Assembly: GCF_033542235.1 (NCBI RefSeq)
Contig: NZ_JAWRCU010000004.1
Location: 434,001 to 498,000 of the forward strand
Reading direction: 5' to 3'
DNA: 64,000 nucleotides
From: JAWRCU01 sp033542235
GTDB taxonomy: Bacteria > Pseudomonadota > Alphaproteobacteria > Rhizobiales > Rhizobiaceae
Below the pieces are notes generated by a model. That model saw only the letters and a list, made by a program, of their open reading frames with translations. It did not search any database and had not been told where the DNA came from. Below are positions 33,567-41,664 of this stretch, one piece after another. The first letter of the stretch is position 1; each line of letters begins with the position of its first letter. A program made the translations under genes and the position numbers.

Positions 33567-35231
33567 TCATCCCTCGATGCCGTACACTTCCCGCGCCCGG
33601 TCGCGCGTGATGAGGCCATTCTTGATGTCGTCCTCGACCAGCGCGGGGTCGCGTTCTCTCGGGTCGCCGATCCCGCCGCCGTTGCCGGTCACGACGCGGA
33701 TCACGTCATCGGGGTGCGTGGTGAGTCCGGAAACGAAAGCAAAGCGTTTGTCGGTGCCGTCCTTGCCCATGTAGCGAACGTAATTGGGCGAGCCCTCGCG
33801 GCCACCGTCGATGCCCCAGGCAGGGAATTTCGATCGCGTGTAGCCGGCTGTCAGGAAGCCGTTGTCGCCGCGGATGCGGTAGTCCATGACGATGCCGCGG
33901 CCGCCCCTGTACTTGCCTTCGCCGCCCGGCTCCAGATTGAGTTCCATGCGGTCGACATAGAGGCCGTTGCGGGCCTCGTTGATCTCCGCCGGGCAGTTGT
34001 AGGTCTCGCCGTGGAAGCCGGAGAAGATCGCGGTGTTGCCGTCCATGCCGCGGCTGGCGCCCCAGCCGCCGAGCTGCGGCTCGATGATCGTGTATTGCCG
34101 TCCCGTATCGGGATGGATGCCGCCGATGAAGGTGCCGCAGATCGAGGCAAAATGTCCGGCCGGCAACCGCTCGGGCATGTAGGGCGCGAGGCAGCGCCAC
34201 ATCAGATCGTATACGCGCAGCTCGATCTCATAATAGAAGCCGAGCGGCGCCGGCTCCTTCGCATGGAAAACCGAGCCTTCGCGCGTCAGAAGCCGGATCG
34301 GCCGGAACGAACCCTCGTTCGCGGGCGACTCCGGATCGGTCAGCGACTTGAAGAGCATCTGAGCGCAGACCATCACGCCATCGGGGCTGGTGTTCACCGG
34401 GCTAACCGACTGGTCGGGATTGTCGCGCAGGTCGACGACGAACTCACTGTCCGAGATCGTGATCTTCACGTTGAAGACGCGACCGTCGTCCTGTTCCTCG
34501 GAAAGCTCGAACGTGCCCTTGGGCAGCTTTGCCAGTTCCTTGAGCGAGACCTGCTCGCCGAAATCCATGAAGGAGGCCATCGCGGTCTCGAAGGTCTCGA
34601 CACCGTATTTTTCGGCCAGTTCCTGTAGCCGTTTTGCGCCGATGCGCACCGACGCGATGGCCGCCCAGACGTCGCCTTCGAGCACGTCGGGCATGCGCGA
34701 GTTGACTTTGATGATCTCCATGACAGAGCGGATAGGCTCGCCCTTCGAGATCACCTTGATCGCGGGAAGCCTCAGTCCCTCTTGGAAGATCTCCGTCGCT
34801 TCGCCGGTCAGCGACCCGGGTGCCATGCCGCCGACGTCTGAATTGTGGGCGATGTTGGCTGTCCAGGCGATGATGCGGCCGTCGGCGAAGACCGGCATCA
34901 TCACTATGATGTCGTTGAGATGGGTCACGCCGCCATAGTAAGGATCGTTCGTGGCGAACACGTCACCCGGCTCGATGTCCCCCAGCTTGTCGAATTTCCC
35001 GACAACCACCTTCACAGATTTGTCGAGCACGCCGACAAAGGCGGGGATGCCGGCGCCGGAAGAGGCGAGCGCCCCCTTCGCATCGGTGATGCCGGTGCCC
35101 ATGTCGAGCACCTCGTAGATGATCGAGCTCATCGCCGTCTTCTTCATGACGGCGAACATCTCGTCGGCTGTCGCCTGCAGCGAGTTCTGGATGATCTCCA
35201 GCGTGATCGGGTCGTTGGCGAGCTTAGGCAT
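33567..35231 (-). CDS. hyuB: Hydantoinase B/oxoprolinase family protein (HyuB1)
   Basis: A HyuB subunit of 554 residues. Shared family segments are DEMFAVMKKTAMSSIIYEVLD, NDPYYGGVTHLNDIIV, PERLPAGHFASICGTFI and a C-terminal GNGGGIGDP region. It begins 22 bases after HyuA, and the two should form one ATP-dependent enzyme that opens hydantoins or related cyclic amides to N-carbamoyl amino acids. Acetone or acetophenone carboxylase subunits belong to the same family, so the substrate is not certain; the racemase and peptidase downstream favour hydantoins. The ATG at 35231 (MPKLANDPIT) is the normal start. A longer frame to 35432 overlaps HyuA and is rejected. Confidence 0.85.
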   Translation of the reverse strand: MPKLANDPITLEIIQNSLQATADEMFAVMKKTAMSSIIYEVLDMGTGITDAKGALASSGAGIPAFVGVLDKSVKVVVGKFDKLGDIEPGDVFATNDPYYGGVTHLNDIIVMMPVFADGRIIAWTANIAHNSDVGGMAPGSLTGEATEIFQEGLRLPAIKVISKGEPIRSVMEIIKVNSRMPDVLEGDVWAAIASVRIGAKRLQELAEKYGVETFETAMASFMDFGEQVSLKELAKLPKGTFELSEEQDDGRVFNVKITISDSEFVVDLRDNPDQSVSPVNTSPDGVMVCAQMLFKSLTDPESPANEGSFRPIRLLTREGSVFHAKEPAPLGFYYEIELRVYDLMWRCLAPYMPERLPAGHFASICGTFIGGIHPDTGRQYTIIEPQLGGWGASRGMDGNTAIFSGFHGETYNCPAEINEARNGLYVDRMELNLEPGGEGKYRGGRGIVMDYRIRGDNGFLTAGYTRSKFPAWGIDGGREGSPNYVRYMGKDGTDKRFAFVSGLTTHPDDVIRVVTGNGGGIGDPRERDPALVEDDIKNGLITRDRAREVYGIEG

Positions 35232-35253
35232 GGCGGGCTCTGTGGGCTCCGAT

Positions 35254-37323
35254 TTACAGTTGAATGTGGATGTTGCCGTAGCCGTCGATCTCGACACGGT
35301 TGCCGGGATGCACCACGACTGTCGTGCCGGGGTCCTCGACAATCGCCGGACCGCTGAAGGCCATTCCCGGCTCGAGCTTCGTGCCGTCATAGATCGCCGC
35401 CTTGTGGATGCCTTCCAGCGCGTAGTCGACATCGCGATGACCCTTGAGCGCGGCTTGGGCTGAAGCGCCGGTCGCCTCGCGTTTCTTCATGGTGAGCTTG
35501 CCGACCTCGGCGGAGCCGACGAGGTGGATACCGACCATCTCGACAGGCGCATCGAGCCGATAGGTGTATTCACGTTCGTAGGTCTCGTGGAAGGCGGCCT
35601 CGATCTCCGCCAGCCGCGCGTCGGTAATCGCGCCTGCAGCAATCAGCACTTCGGTCGTGTGCTCCTGGTTCTGGTAGCGGAACTTGCCGTAGCGCAGGAA
35701 GCGCACCTTCGCTGGGTCGACGCCTTCCGCTGCGAACTGAGCGCGGGCGCTCTCCTCGCTCTCGGCAAAGAGCTGCTCGATGCCCTCTGCCGCACCCCTC
35801 TTCAGGTCGGCAAGCCGGGTAACAAAGTAGTCGCGCCGCAAGTCCGACATCATCATGCCCCACGCCGAAAACACCGCGGCGCCGGCCGGCACGACAACCT
35901 TCCGGGCACCAAGCTCGGAGGCGAGCGCGACGCCGTGCATGGCGCCACCGCCGCCGAAGACCAGCAGCGTGAATTCGCGCGGGTCGTGGCCGCGGTTCAG
36001 CGATACGAGCTTCAGCGCATTCACCATGTTGTTGTTGGCGATGCGGATGATGCCGCGCGCAGCCTCGTCGGCGTCGACGCCGAGCTTCTCGCCGACTGCC
36101 GTGATCGCGGCTTCCGCGGCCTTCATGTCGGCAACGACCTCGCCACCGCAGAAATAGTCTCGGTTGATGCGGCCGAGCCAGAGATTGGCGTCGGTGGTGG
36201 TCGCCTTGTCGCCGCCGCGGCCGTAGGCGGCAGGGCCGGGCATGGCGCCGGCCGATTGCGGGCCGACATGCAGCTTGCCAAAATCATCGACCCAGGCGAT
36301 CGAGCCGCCGCCATTGCCGATCTCGACGAGATCGACCACAGGCACCATGATCGGATAGCCGGCCGAGGTACGGTCGCGCTCGATCCAGTAGTCGGTCTTG
36401 ATCTTCACCTCGCCGTTCTCGATCAACGAGCACTTCGCCGTCGTGCCGCCGATGTCGAGCGCCAGCACATTCGGCTCGCCGATCAGCTTGCCGAGTTCCG
36501 CCGCGCCCCAGAAGCCGGAGGCCGGGCCGGACTCGACCATGGTGATCGGGATCTTCGAGACCGATTCAAGCGAATCCACGCCGCAGTTCGACTGCATGAT
36601 GTAGGGGCTCTTGGCGAAGCCCTTCTCCTTGAGGCCGGCGAGCAGGCGGGAGAGGTAGCGTTCTGCAGTGGGCTGCACATAGGCGGAGAGCACGGCCGTG
36701 TTGGAGCGTTCGTATTCGCGCCACTCGCGGGTGATCTGGTGCGAGGCGACGGCCGAGACGTCCGGCCACAGCCTGCGCAGTTCGGCAAGGGTCGCCTGCT
36801 CATGGCTGGTGTTCGCATATGAGTGCAGGAAGCAGATGGCGACCGCCTCGACATCTTCCTTCCTGAAATCGTCGATGATGGCCGGCAGCGGCGAGAGGTC
36901 GAGCGGTCTCATCTCTTCGCCCTTGTAGGAGATCCGGCCGGGGAGTTCCCGGCGCAGATAACGCGGCACGAAGGGCTTCGGCTTCTGATAGTGCAGGTTG
37001 AAGAAATCCGGCCGGTTCCCGCGCGCAATCTCCAGAGTGTCGCGGAAACCTTCGGTGGTGATCAGCCCCACCTTCACGCCCTTGCGCTCGGTGAGGGCAT
37101 TGATGACGACCGTCGTGCCGTGCGCGAGGAAATCGACCGACCTCGGGTCGATGCCGCCTTTCTGCAAGACGTTCAACACGCCCTGCTCGAAATTCGGCGG
37201 CGTGGTGTCGGATTTCGCCGTGATGACGCGAGACTCGCCCGTGCCATGGTCGGTCTCGAACGAGACGAGGTCGGTGAAGGTTCCGCCGACGTCGGTGGCG
37301 ACGCGGATCGTCTTTGTAGGCAT
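35254..37323 (-). CDS. hyuA: Hydantoinase A/oxoprolinase family protein (HyuA)
   Basis: A protein of 689 residues with the HyuA N-terminal domain (residues 6-180) and the actin-fold HydA domain after it. The ATP-binding phosphate loops are DVGGTFTDL at residues 11-19 and LALDIGGTTAKCSLIENG near 290. HGTTVVINALTERKG and VFGGGGAMHG are typical. It phosphorylates or activates the cyclic amide with ATP while HyuB provides the other part of the site. The start overlaps the GAF gene stop by one base (TAATG). It lies in the middle of the hyu operon behind the dipeptide-type importer. Confidence 0.88.
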   Translation of the reverse strand: MPTKTIRVATDVGGTFTDLVSFETDHGTGESRVITAKSDTTPPNFEQGVLNVLQKGGIDPRSVDFLAHGTTVVINALTERKGVKVGLITTEGFRDTLEIARGNRPDFFNLHYQKPKPFVPRYLRRELPGRISYKGEEMRPLDLSPLPAIIDDFRKEDVEAVAICFLHSYANTSHEQATLAELRRLWPDVSAVASHQITREWREYERSNTAVLSAYVQPTAERYLSRLLAGLKEKGFAKSPYIMQSNCGVDSLESVSKIPITMVESGPASGFWGAAELGKLIGEPNVLALDIGGTTAKCSLIENGEVKIKTDYWIERDRTSAGYPIMVPVVDLVEIGNGGGSIAWVDDFGKLHVGPQSAGAMPGPAAYGRGGDKATTTDANLWLGRINRDYFCGGEVVADMKAAEAAITAVGEKLGVDADEAARGIIRIANNNMVNALKLVSLNRGHDPREFTLLVFGGGGAMHGVALASELGARKVVVPAGAAVFSAWGMMMSDLRRDYFVTRLADLKRGAAEGIEQLFAESEESARAQFAAEGVDPAKVRFLRYGKFRYQNQEHTTEVLIAAGAITDARLAEIEAAFHETYEREYTYRLDAPVEMVGIHLVGSAEVGKLTMKKREATGASAQAALKGHRDVDYALEGIHKAAIYDGTKLEPGMAFSGPAIVEDPGTTVVVHPGNRVEIDGYGNIHIQL

Positions 37324-37826
37324 TACAGTGCCCCCTTCGCATTCAGCTCGGTCATGAGCAGGCAGACCGCGCCCGGGAGCTTCAGCGCCTCGGATGCATC
37401 GACCCGCTCCGGCGTATAGAAGCCGGCTTCGTGCAGGCAGTTGATCGTGCCCCTGACCTCGCCGGCCACGACGATCGGCACGTTGATGACGCTCTCACAA
37501 CCGAGCGATTTGATGAGCTCGTGATCCGAGAAGACGGCGGCAATGCCTTCAATGTCGTTGGCGACGAAGGTCTGCTTTTCGCCGATCACTTGCCGTGACC
37601 AGTGGGTCTCGTTGGCAGGCTTGGTGCCGGAAACAGGATAGGCCTCCGGCATGTTGGAGTAGATCCGCTGGGCTACTCCCTTCCTGCCGTCATGCGTCAT
37701 GACGGTGAAGAGCTTGACCCCGACCAGGTCGCGGGTCAGCGCCCACAGCGCGGCGAAGGCGGCCTCGGGCTGGTCGCGGCTCTCGGCCACGGCTTTGGTA
37801 AAGACGGAATAATCAGGCACTTGCAT
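37323..37826 (-). CDS. GAF domain-containing protein
   Basis: A protein of 167 residues that is essentially one GAF domain (about residues 15-160), with the core segments LTRDLVGVKLFTVMTHD, ESVINVPIVVAGEVRGTINCLH and KLPGAVCLLM. GAF domains bind small ligands such as nucleotides or aromatic compounds. It has no output domain, so it may be a ligand sensor or an accessory subunit for the hydantoinase. Single GAF proteins of this kind are recurrent neighbours of HyuA genes. It overlaps the DppF-like gene by 14 bases and the HyuA gene by one, so translation is tightly coupled. Confidence 0.8.
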   Translation of the reverse strand: MQVPDYSVFTKAVAESRDQPEAAFAALWALTRDLVGVKLFTVMTHDGRKGVAQRIYSNMPEAYPVSGTKPANETHWSRQVIGEKQTFVANDIEGIAAVFSDHELIKSLGCESVINVPIVVAGEVRGTINCLHEAGFYTPERVDASEALKLPGAVCLLMTELNAKGAL

Positions 37827-38628
37827 CGCTCTTCTCCATGAGCCGGCCGCGCAATGCCGCCTCCTCGGCGGTGACGACCGGAACGGCGCCGATCAGCCGG
37901 CGCGTGTAAGGGTGCTGCGGGTTGGTGAACACGGTTTCGGTCGAGGAGAGCTCGACGAGCTTGCCCTTCTCGAAGACGGCGACCCGGTCGGCGATGTTGC
38001 GGACCACCGAGAGGTCGTGGGTGATGAAGATGTAGGTCAGCCCGCGCTTCTGCCTGAGCTCATTGAGAAGCTTCAGCACGCGCGCCTGCACCAGGACGTC
38101 GAGCGCCGAGGTCGGCTCGTCCAGCACCACCAGCTCCGACTGGCAGGCGAGCGCACGGGCGATCGCCACACGCTGGCGCTGACCGCCGGAGAGCGCCGCC
38201 GGCGATCGGGAACGGAACTCGGCCGGCAAGCCGACTTCCTCCAGAAGCTTGCCGACGCGATTCCATCGGCCGCTTCTTTCGCCGATGCCGTGCACGTCGA
38301 GAGCGAGCCGGAGCGATGCGCCGATGCTGCGCTTCGGGTTCAGAGAGGAGAGCGGATTCTGCTGGACAAGCTGGATCGCGCGGCGATGGACGAGCTCGCG
38401 GCGAGCGGGGAGGGGATCACCCCTGAAGAGGATGTCGCCCGCCGTCTGCGGATATATGCCAAGGATCATATTGGCGATGGTCGACTTGCCGGAGCCGGAC
38501 TCACCGACGATGGCCAGGCACTCGCCAGCCGTCACGTCGAACGAGACGTTGTCGACGGCATGCACCTTGCGGCCGGCGGAGGTGAAGGTCTTGCTGACGG
38601 AGACGAGGGAGAGGAGGGGCTGGGTCAT
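37813..38628 (-). CDS. Dipeptide/oligopeptide-type ABC transporter ATP-binding protein (DppF type)
   Basis: An ATPase of 271 residues of the peptide/opine/nickel importer class. It has Walker A GESGSGKST, signature LSGGQRQRVAIARAL and Walker B LVVLDEPTSALD, and a C-terminal oligopeptide-type extension (FTNPQHPYTRRLIGAVP). It is the second of two ATPases of the importer. The first (DppD type) is 229 bases upstream, across palindromic copy E. Peptide-class importers also carry opines, hydantoins and amino-acid derivatives, which suits this operon. Confidence 0.88.
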   Translation of the reverse strand: MTQPLLSLVSVSKTFTSAGRKVHAVDNVSFDVTAGECLAIVGESGSGKSTIANMILGIYPQTAGDILFRGDPLPARRELVHRRAIQLVQQNPLSSLNPKRSIGASLRLALDVHGIGERSGRWNRVGKLLEEVGLPAEFRSRSPAALSGGQRQRVAIARALACQSELVVLDEPTSALDVLVQARVLKLLNELRQKRGLTYIFITHDLSVVRNIADRVAVFEKGKLVELSSTETVFTNPQHPYTRRLIGAVPVVTAEEAALRGRLMEKSDASA

Positions 38629-38668
38629 GCCGGACGCCTCCTGGATGTGGAGCTTGGTGCCCTACGTT

Positions 38669-38824
38669 GCCCCCCTCTGTCCTGCCGGACATCTCCCCCA
38701 CAAGGCGGGAGATTGGACGGCCGATTTGATTTCGCCAACCTGCAACGACGGCGATTGGCGAAACCAATAGTGACAGCCAATCTCCCCCCTTGTGGGGGAG
38801 ATGTCCGGCAGGACAGAGGGGGGC
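38669..38824. repeat. Long palindromic intergenic element, type 2 (copy E)
   Basis: The same type as 31176-31332: arms CCCCCCTCTGTCCTGCCGGA plus CATCTCCCCCACAAGG, and their inverted copy ending at 38824. The centre reads TTTCGCCAACCTGCAACGAC, like that of copy D. It lies between the two ATPase genes of the peptide-type importer, inside the operon. Confidence 0.85.
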
Positions 38825-38857
38825 GCGACAGGGCGCAAATCTGGACGATGACCGCCA

Positions 38858-39748
38858 TCACCCCACCACCCCCGGCTCGCCAAAGCCTTCATGCACCACG
38901 AGCGGTGCGAAATAAGACTCAGACGCGTCCTCAATCTCTGGGATGCCGCCGCCGGTAATGCGCGGCACGGCCTTGAGCAGAGCGCGCGTATAGGGATGCC
39001 GCGGATCTTCGAAGAGCGCCGCTGCGGAGCCTTGCTCGACGATGCGACCCTTGTAGATGACGTAGACCCGGTCGGCGAATTCGCGCACCACGCCGAGATT
39101 GTGTGAGATGAACAGCACGGCCGTGTTGTGCCTCTGGACGAGGTCGCGCATGAGCTTCAGCGTCTGTGCCTGCACGGTCACGTCGAGGGCCGTACCCGGC
39201 TCGTCGGCGATCAGGAGCGACGGCTCGTTGGCGAGCGCCATGGCGATCATGACGCGCTGGTTCATGCCGCCGGAAAGCTGGAACGGATAAGAGTTCAGCA
39301 CGCGCTCCGGCTCGCTGATGGCGACGTCGTCGAGCGCCGCGATCGCTTGGCTGCGCGCCTGGGCCTCCCGAATTCCAGGGTTGCCGCGCTCGAGAACCTC
39401 ACGGAACTGAGTGGCGATCGTGTAGACGGGGTTCAGCGAGGAGGTCGGATCCTGAAAGATCATCGACATCTTCGTGCCGCGCAGCGCATGCCGCTCGCGT
39501 TCCGCCAGGCGCTCCAGATCGCGGCCTTCGAATTCGACGCGGCCTGAGATGCGAGCGCTGCGCAGCGATTGGAGCAGGCCGAGGATGATGCGGGCCGTCA
39601 CCGACTTGCCCGAGCCGGATTCGCCGACCAGTGCCACGCGCTCGCCCCTGCCGATATGCAGCGAGATGCCGTGCAGCACCTCGATCATGCCGGCATAGGT
39701 GCGGAAGCCGAGGTTGAGATCGCGGATCTGGAGGGTCGGCGCGTTCAT
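38858..39748 (-). CDS. Dipeptide/oligopeptide-type ABC transporter ATP-binding protein (DppD type)
   Basis: An ATPase of 296 residues. It has Walker A GESGSGKSV, a variant signature LSGGMNQRVMIAMAL and Walker B LLIADEPGTALDV, with the usual HPYTRALLKAVPRI near the C-terminus. The longer frame to 40414 is antisense-like sequence inside the permease gene and is rejected; the ATG at 39748 overlaps the DppC stop by four bases. With the DppF-type ATPase it energises the importer. The end of the protein (residues 275-296) is unusually acidic and hydrophobic compared with relatives. Confidence 0.88.
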   Translation of the reverse strand: MNAPTLQIRDLNLGFRTYAGMIEVLHGISLHIGRGERVALVGESGSGKSVTARIILGLLQSLRSARISGRVEFEGRDLERLAERERHALRGTKMSMIFQDPTSSLNPVYTIATQFREVLERGNPGIREAQARSQAIAALDDVAISEPERVLNSYPFQLSGGMNQRVMIAMALANEPSLLIADEPGTALDVTVQAQTLKLMRDLVQRHNTAVLFISHNLGVVREFADRVYVIYKGRIVEQGSAAALFEDPRHPYTRALLKAVPRITGGGIPEIEDASESYFAPLVVHEGFGEPGVVG

Positions 39749-40578
39749 TGCTCGGCCCCCAGGATTTCGCGTAGCGCGTCGCCGACCAGATTGAAGCCGA
39801 ACACCGCAATCAGGATCGCAAGGCCGGGGAAAACAGTCAGCCACCAGCTGTCGGGCAGGTATTTTGCGCCGTCCGCGACCATCGATCCGAGATCCGGCGT
39901 CGGCGGCTGCACGCCCAGGCCAAGGAAGGAAAGCGATGAGGCGATCAGGATGACGAAGCCCAGATCGAGCGTCATCTTGGTGAGGATCGAGGGCACACAG
40001 TTCGGCAGGATTTCGCGGAACATGACATGCGTTTTCGAAGCGCCGATCACCTCGGCGGCGAGCACGTAGCCTTCTTCTTTTTCGGAGCGCGTCAGGTTGT
40101 AGACGAGCCGCGTGTACCAAGGCCACCACATGGCTGTGACCGCGATCATGCCGTTGGTCAGCGTCGGCTCCAGCACACCCATCATCGACATGGCAAGCAC
40201 CAGGGGCGGAATCGACAGGAAGACGTCGGTGATACGCATCAGCACATACTCGATCCAGCCGCCGAAATAGCCTGCGGTGAGGCCGATGGTCACGCCGATC
40301 GGCACCGCGATCGCCAGCACGACCACGCCGAGGATCAGCGAGATTCGATAGGCGTAGACGATGCGGGTGAAGAGGTCGCGCCCGACGAGATCGGTGCCCA
40401 TGATGTAGGGCCATTCCGGCGGCCGGTTGAAATTGGCGAAATCGACAACCGCGCCGACATGTGCCGGAAATGGCGTGATGAAATCGGCGAAGACCGCCGA
40501 GAAGACGACCAGCGCGATCAGCAGAAGGCCGAGCAGCGAGAGCGGGTTGCGCAGAAGGATGGCGAACGTGCGTTTCAT
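39745..40578 (-). CDS. Dipeptide/oligopeptide-type ABC transporter permease (DppC type)
   Basis: A permease of 277 residues with an N-terminal OppC-type helix (NPLSLLGLLLIALVVFSAVFA) and five further helices. GTDLVGRDLFTRIVYAYRISL is the OppC/DppC signature after the first loop. The EAA-like loop is AAEVIGASKTHVMFREILPN. It pairs with the DppB-type permease, whose stop overlaps this start by four bases. Confidence 0.88.
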   Translation of the reverse strand: MKRTFAILLRNPLSLLGLLLIALVVFSAVFADFITPFPAHVGAVVDFANFNRPPEWPYIMGTDLVGRDLFTRIVYAYRISLILGVVVLAIAVPIGVTIGLTAGYFGGWIEYVLMRITDVFLSIPPLVLAMSMMGVLEPTLTNGMIAVTAMWWPWYTRLVYNLTRSEKEEGYVLAAEVIGASKTHVMFREILPNCVPSILTKMTLDLGFVILIASSLSFLGLGVQPPTPDLGSMVADGAKYLPDSWWLTVFPGLAILIAVFGFNLVGDALREILGAEQ

Positions 40579-41600
40579 GCCGCCCTCTGCGAATATCTGA
40601 TGCGCGGGTTGATGAAGGCGATCAGGAGGTCGACGATCACGTTCACGATCAGGAACATGGCCGATATGATCAGCACGGTCCCGATGATGGCATTGAGGTC
40701 CTTCCTCAGGATCACCGCCACGCCGTAGCGCGACAGCCCGGGCCAGGCGAACACAGCCTCCACCAGGAAGGCGTTGCCGAGCAGCGCCGCGAAATCGAGG
40801 CCGATTATCGTGAGAGAAGGGATCATCGAGGGGCGGAAGGCATAGCGGTTGGCGATGCGTTTTTCCGGAAACCCATAGGACTGCGCCATCTCGATATATG
40901 GGCGCTCATAAGTCTCGACCATGTTGGCGCGAGTGAGCCGCGCTGCCTGGCCTATGCCCGACAGCGCCAGCGCGAAGGCCGGCAGCACGATATGCCAGGC
41001 CACGTTGCCGAAGGCACGGAGGTTTCCGGCAAGCAGCGTGTCGACGAACAGGAAGCCCGTAACCGGAGCGACCGTGATCGTGTCGGAGACGCGGCCCGCG
41101 ATCGGGAAGAGCGGCACGAAATAGGCGAACAGGAGCATCAGGATCACCGCCCAGACGAAGGCCGGCGCGGAGACGCCGAGCAGCGTGACCAGACGGATCA
41201 GATTGTCGATCCAGCTATTGCGGTAACGGGCCGAAAGGATCCCTAGCGGCAGGCCGATAATCACCATCATGAGGCCCGACGCGATCACCAGCTCGAGGGT
41301 CGCCGGCAGGAACTCGGCGATGTCCTTCGTCACCGGGCGGTTGGTGTAGAGCGAGATGCCAAGATCGCCGCGCATGAGATCGGCGATGAAATAGCCGTAT
41401 TGCGCGACGATCGGCTGATCGAGATGGAGCCGCTCGCGAAGCGCCGTGACCTGCTCGGCCGATGCATTCGGGCCAAGCGCAATGCGCGCTGGGTCGCCGG
41501 GGATGACCCGGGCGATCGCGAAGATCAGCATGGAGACCCCGATCAATACGATCAAGGAAGTTCCCAGCCGCTTCGCCAGGAGGCGGATGACAGGCAGCAT
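40575..41600 (-). CDS. Dipeptide/oligopeptide-type ABC transporter permease (DppB type)
   Basis: A permease of 341 residues. The N-terminus carries the OppB signature (RLGTSLIVLIGVSMLIFAIA, then RVIPGDPARIALG), followed by LRERLHLDQPIVAQYGYF. Six helices are visible. It forms the channel with the DppC-type permease. The start is 64 bases after the binding-protein stop, with a strong stem-loop in between. Confidence 0.88.
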   Translation of the reverse strand: MLPVIRLLAKRLGTSLIVLIGVSMLIFAIARVIPGDPARIALGPNASAEQVTALRERLHLDQPIVAQYGYFIADLMRGDLGISLYTNRPVTKDIAEFLPATLELVIASGLMMVIIGLPLGILSARYRNSWIDNLIRLVTLLGVSAPAFVWAVILMLLFAYFVPLFPIAGRVSDTITVAPVTGFLFVDTLLAGNLRAFGNVAWHIVLPAFALALSGIGQAARLTRANMVETYERPYIEMAQSYGFPEKRIANRYAFRPSMIPSLTIIGLDFAALLGNAFLVEAVFAWPGLSRYGVAVILRKDLNAIIGTVLIISAMFLIVNVIVDLLIAFINPRIRYSQRAA

Positions 41601-41629
41601 CGTTGAGCTTTCCGTAGACGTCTGAGGTT

Positions 41630-41651
41630 GGCCGGCGGCGAACCGCCGGCC
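41630..41651 (-). terminator. Intra-operon stem-loop after the solute-binding protein gene
   Basis: GGCCGGCGG at 41630-41638 and CCGCCGGCC at 41643-41651 form a perfect nine-base-pair stem with a four-base loop. It lies between the binding-protein and DppB genes and has no T-run. The position matches the stem-loop at 26609, so it probably raises binding-protein mRNA relative to the rest of the operon. Confidence 0.7.
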
Positions 41652-41664
41652 CTTTCAGGTCCGC

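Noticed and set aside
33567..35432. Extended start for HyuB1
   Set aside because: The extension overlaps the end of HyuA and is Ser/Arg-rich noise; the ATG at 35231 gives the family start.
38858..40414. Extended start for the DppD-type ATPase
   Set aside because: The extra 222 residues are low-complexity Arg/His sequence inside the DppC gene; the ATG at 39748 overlaps the DppC stop by four bases as usual in operons.
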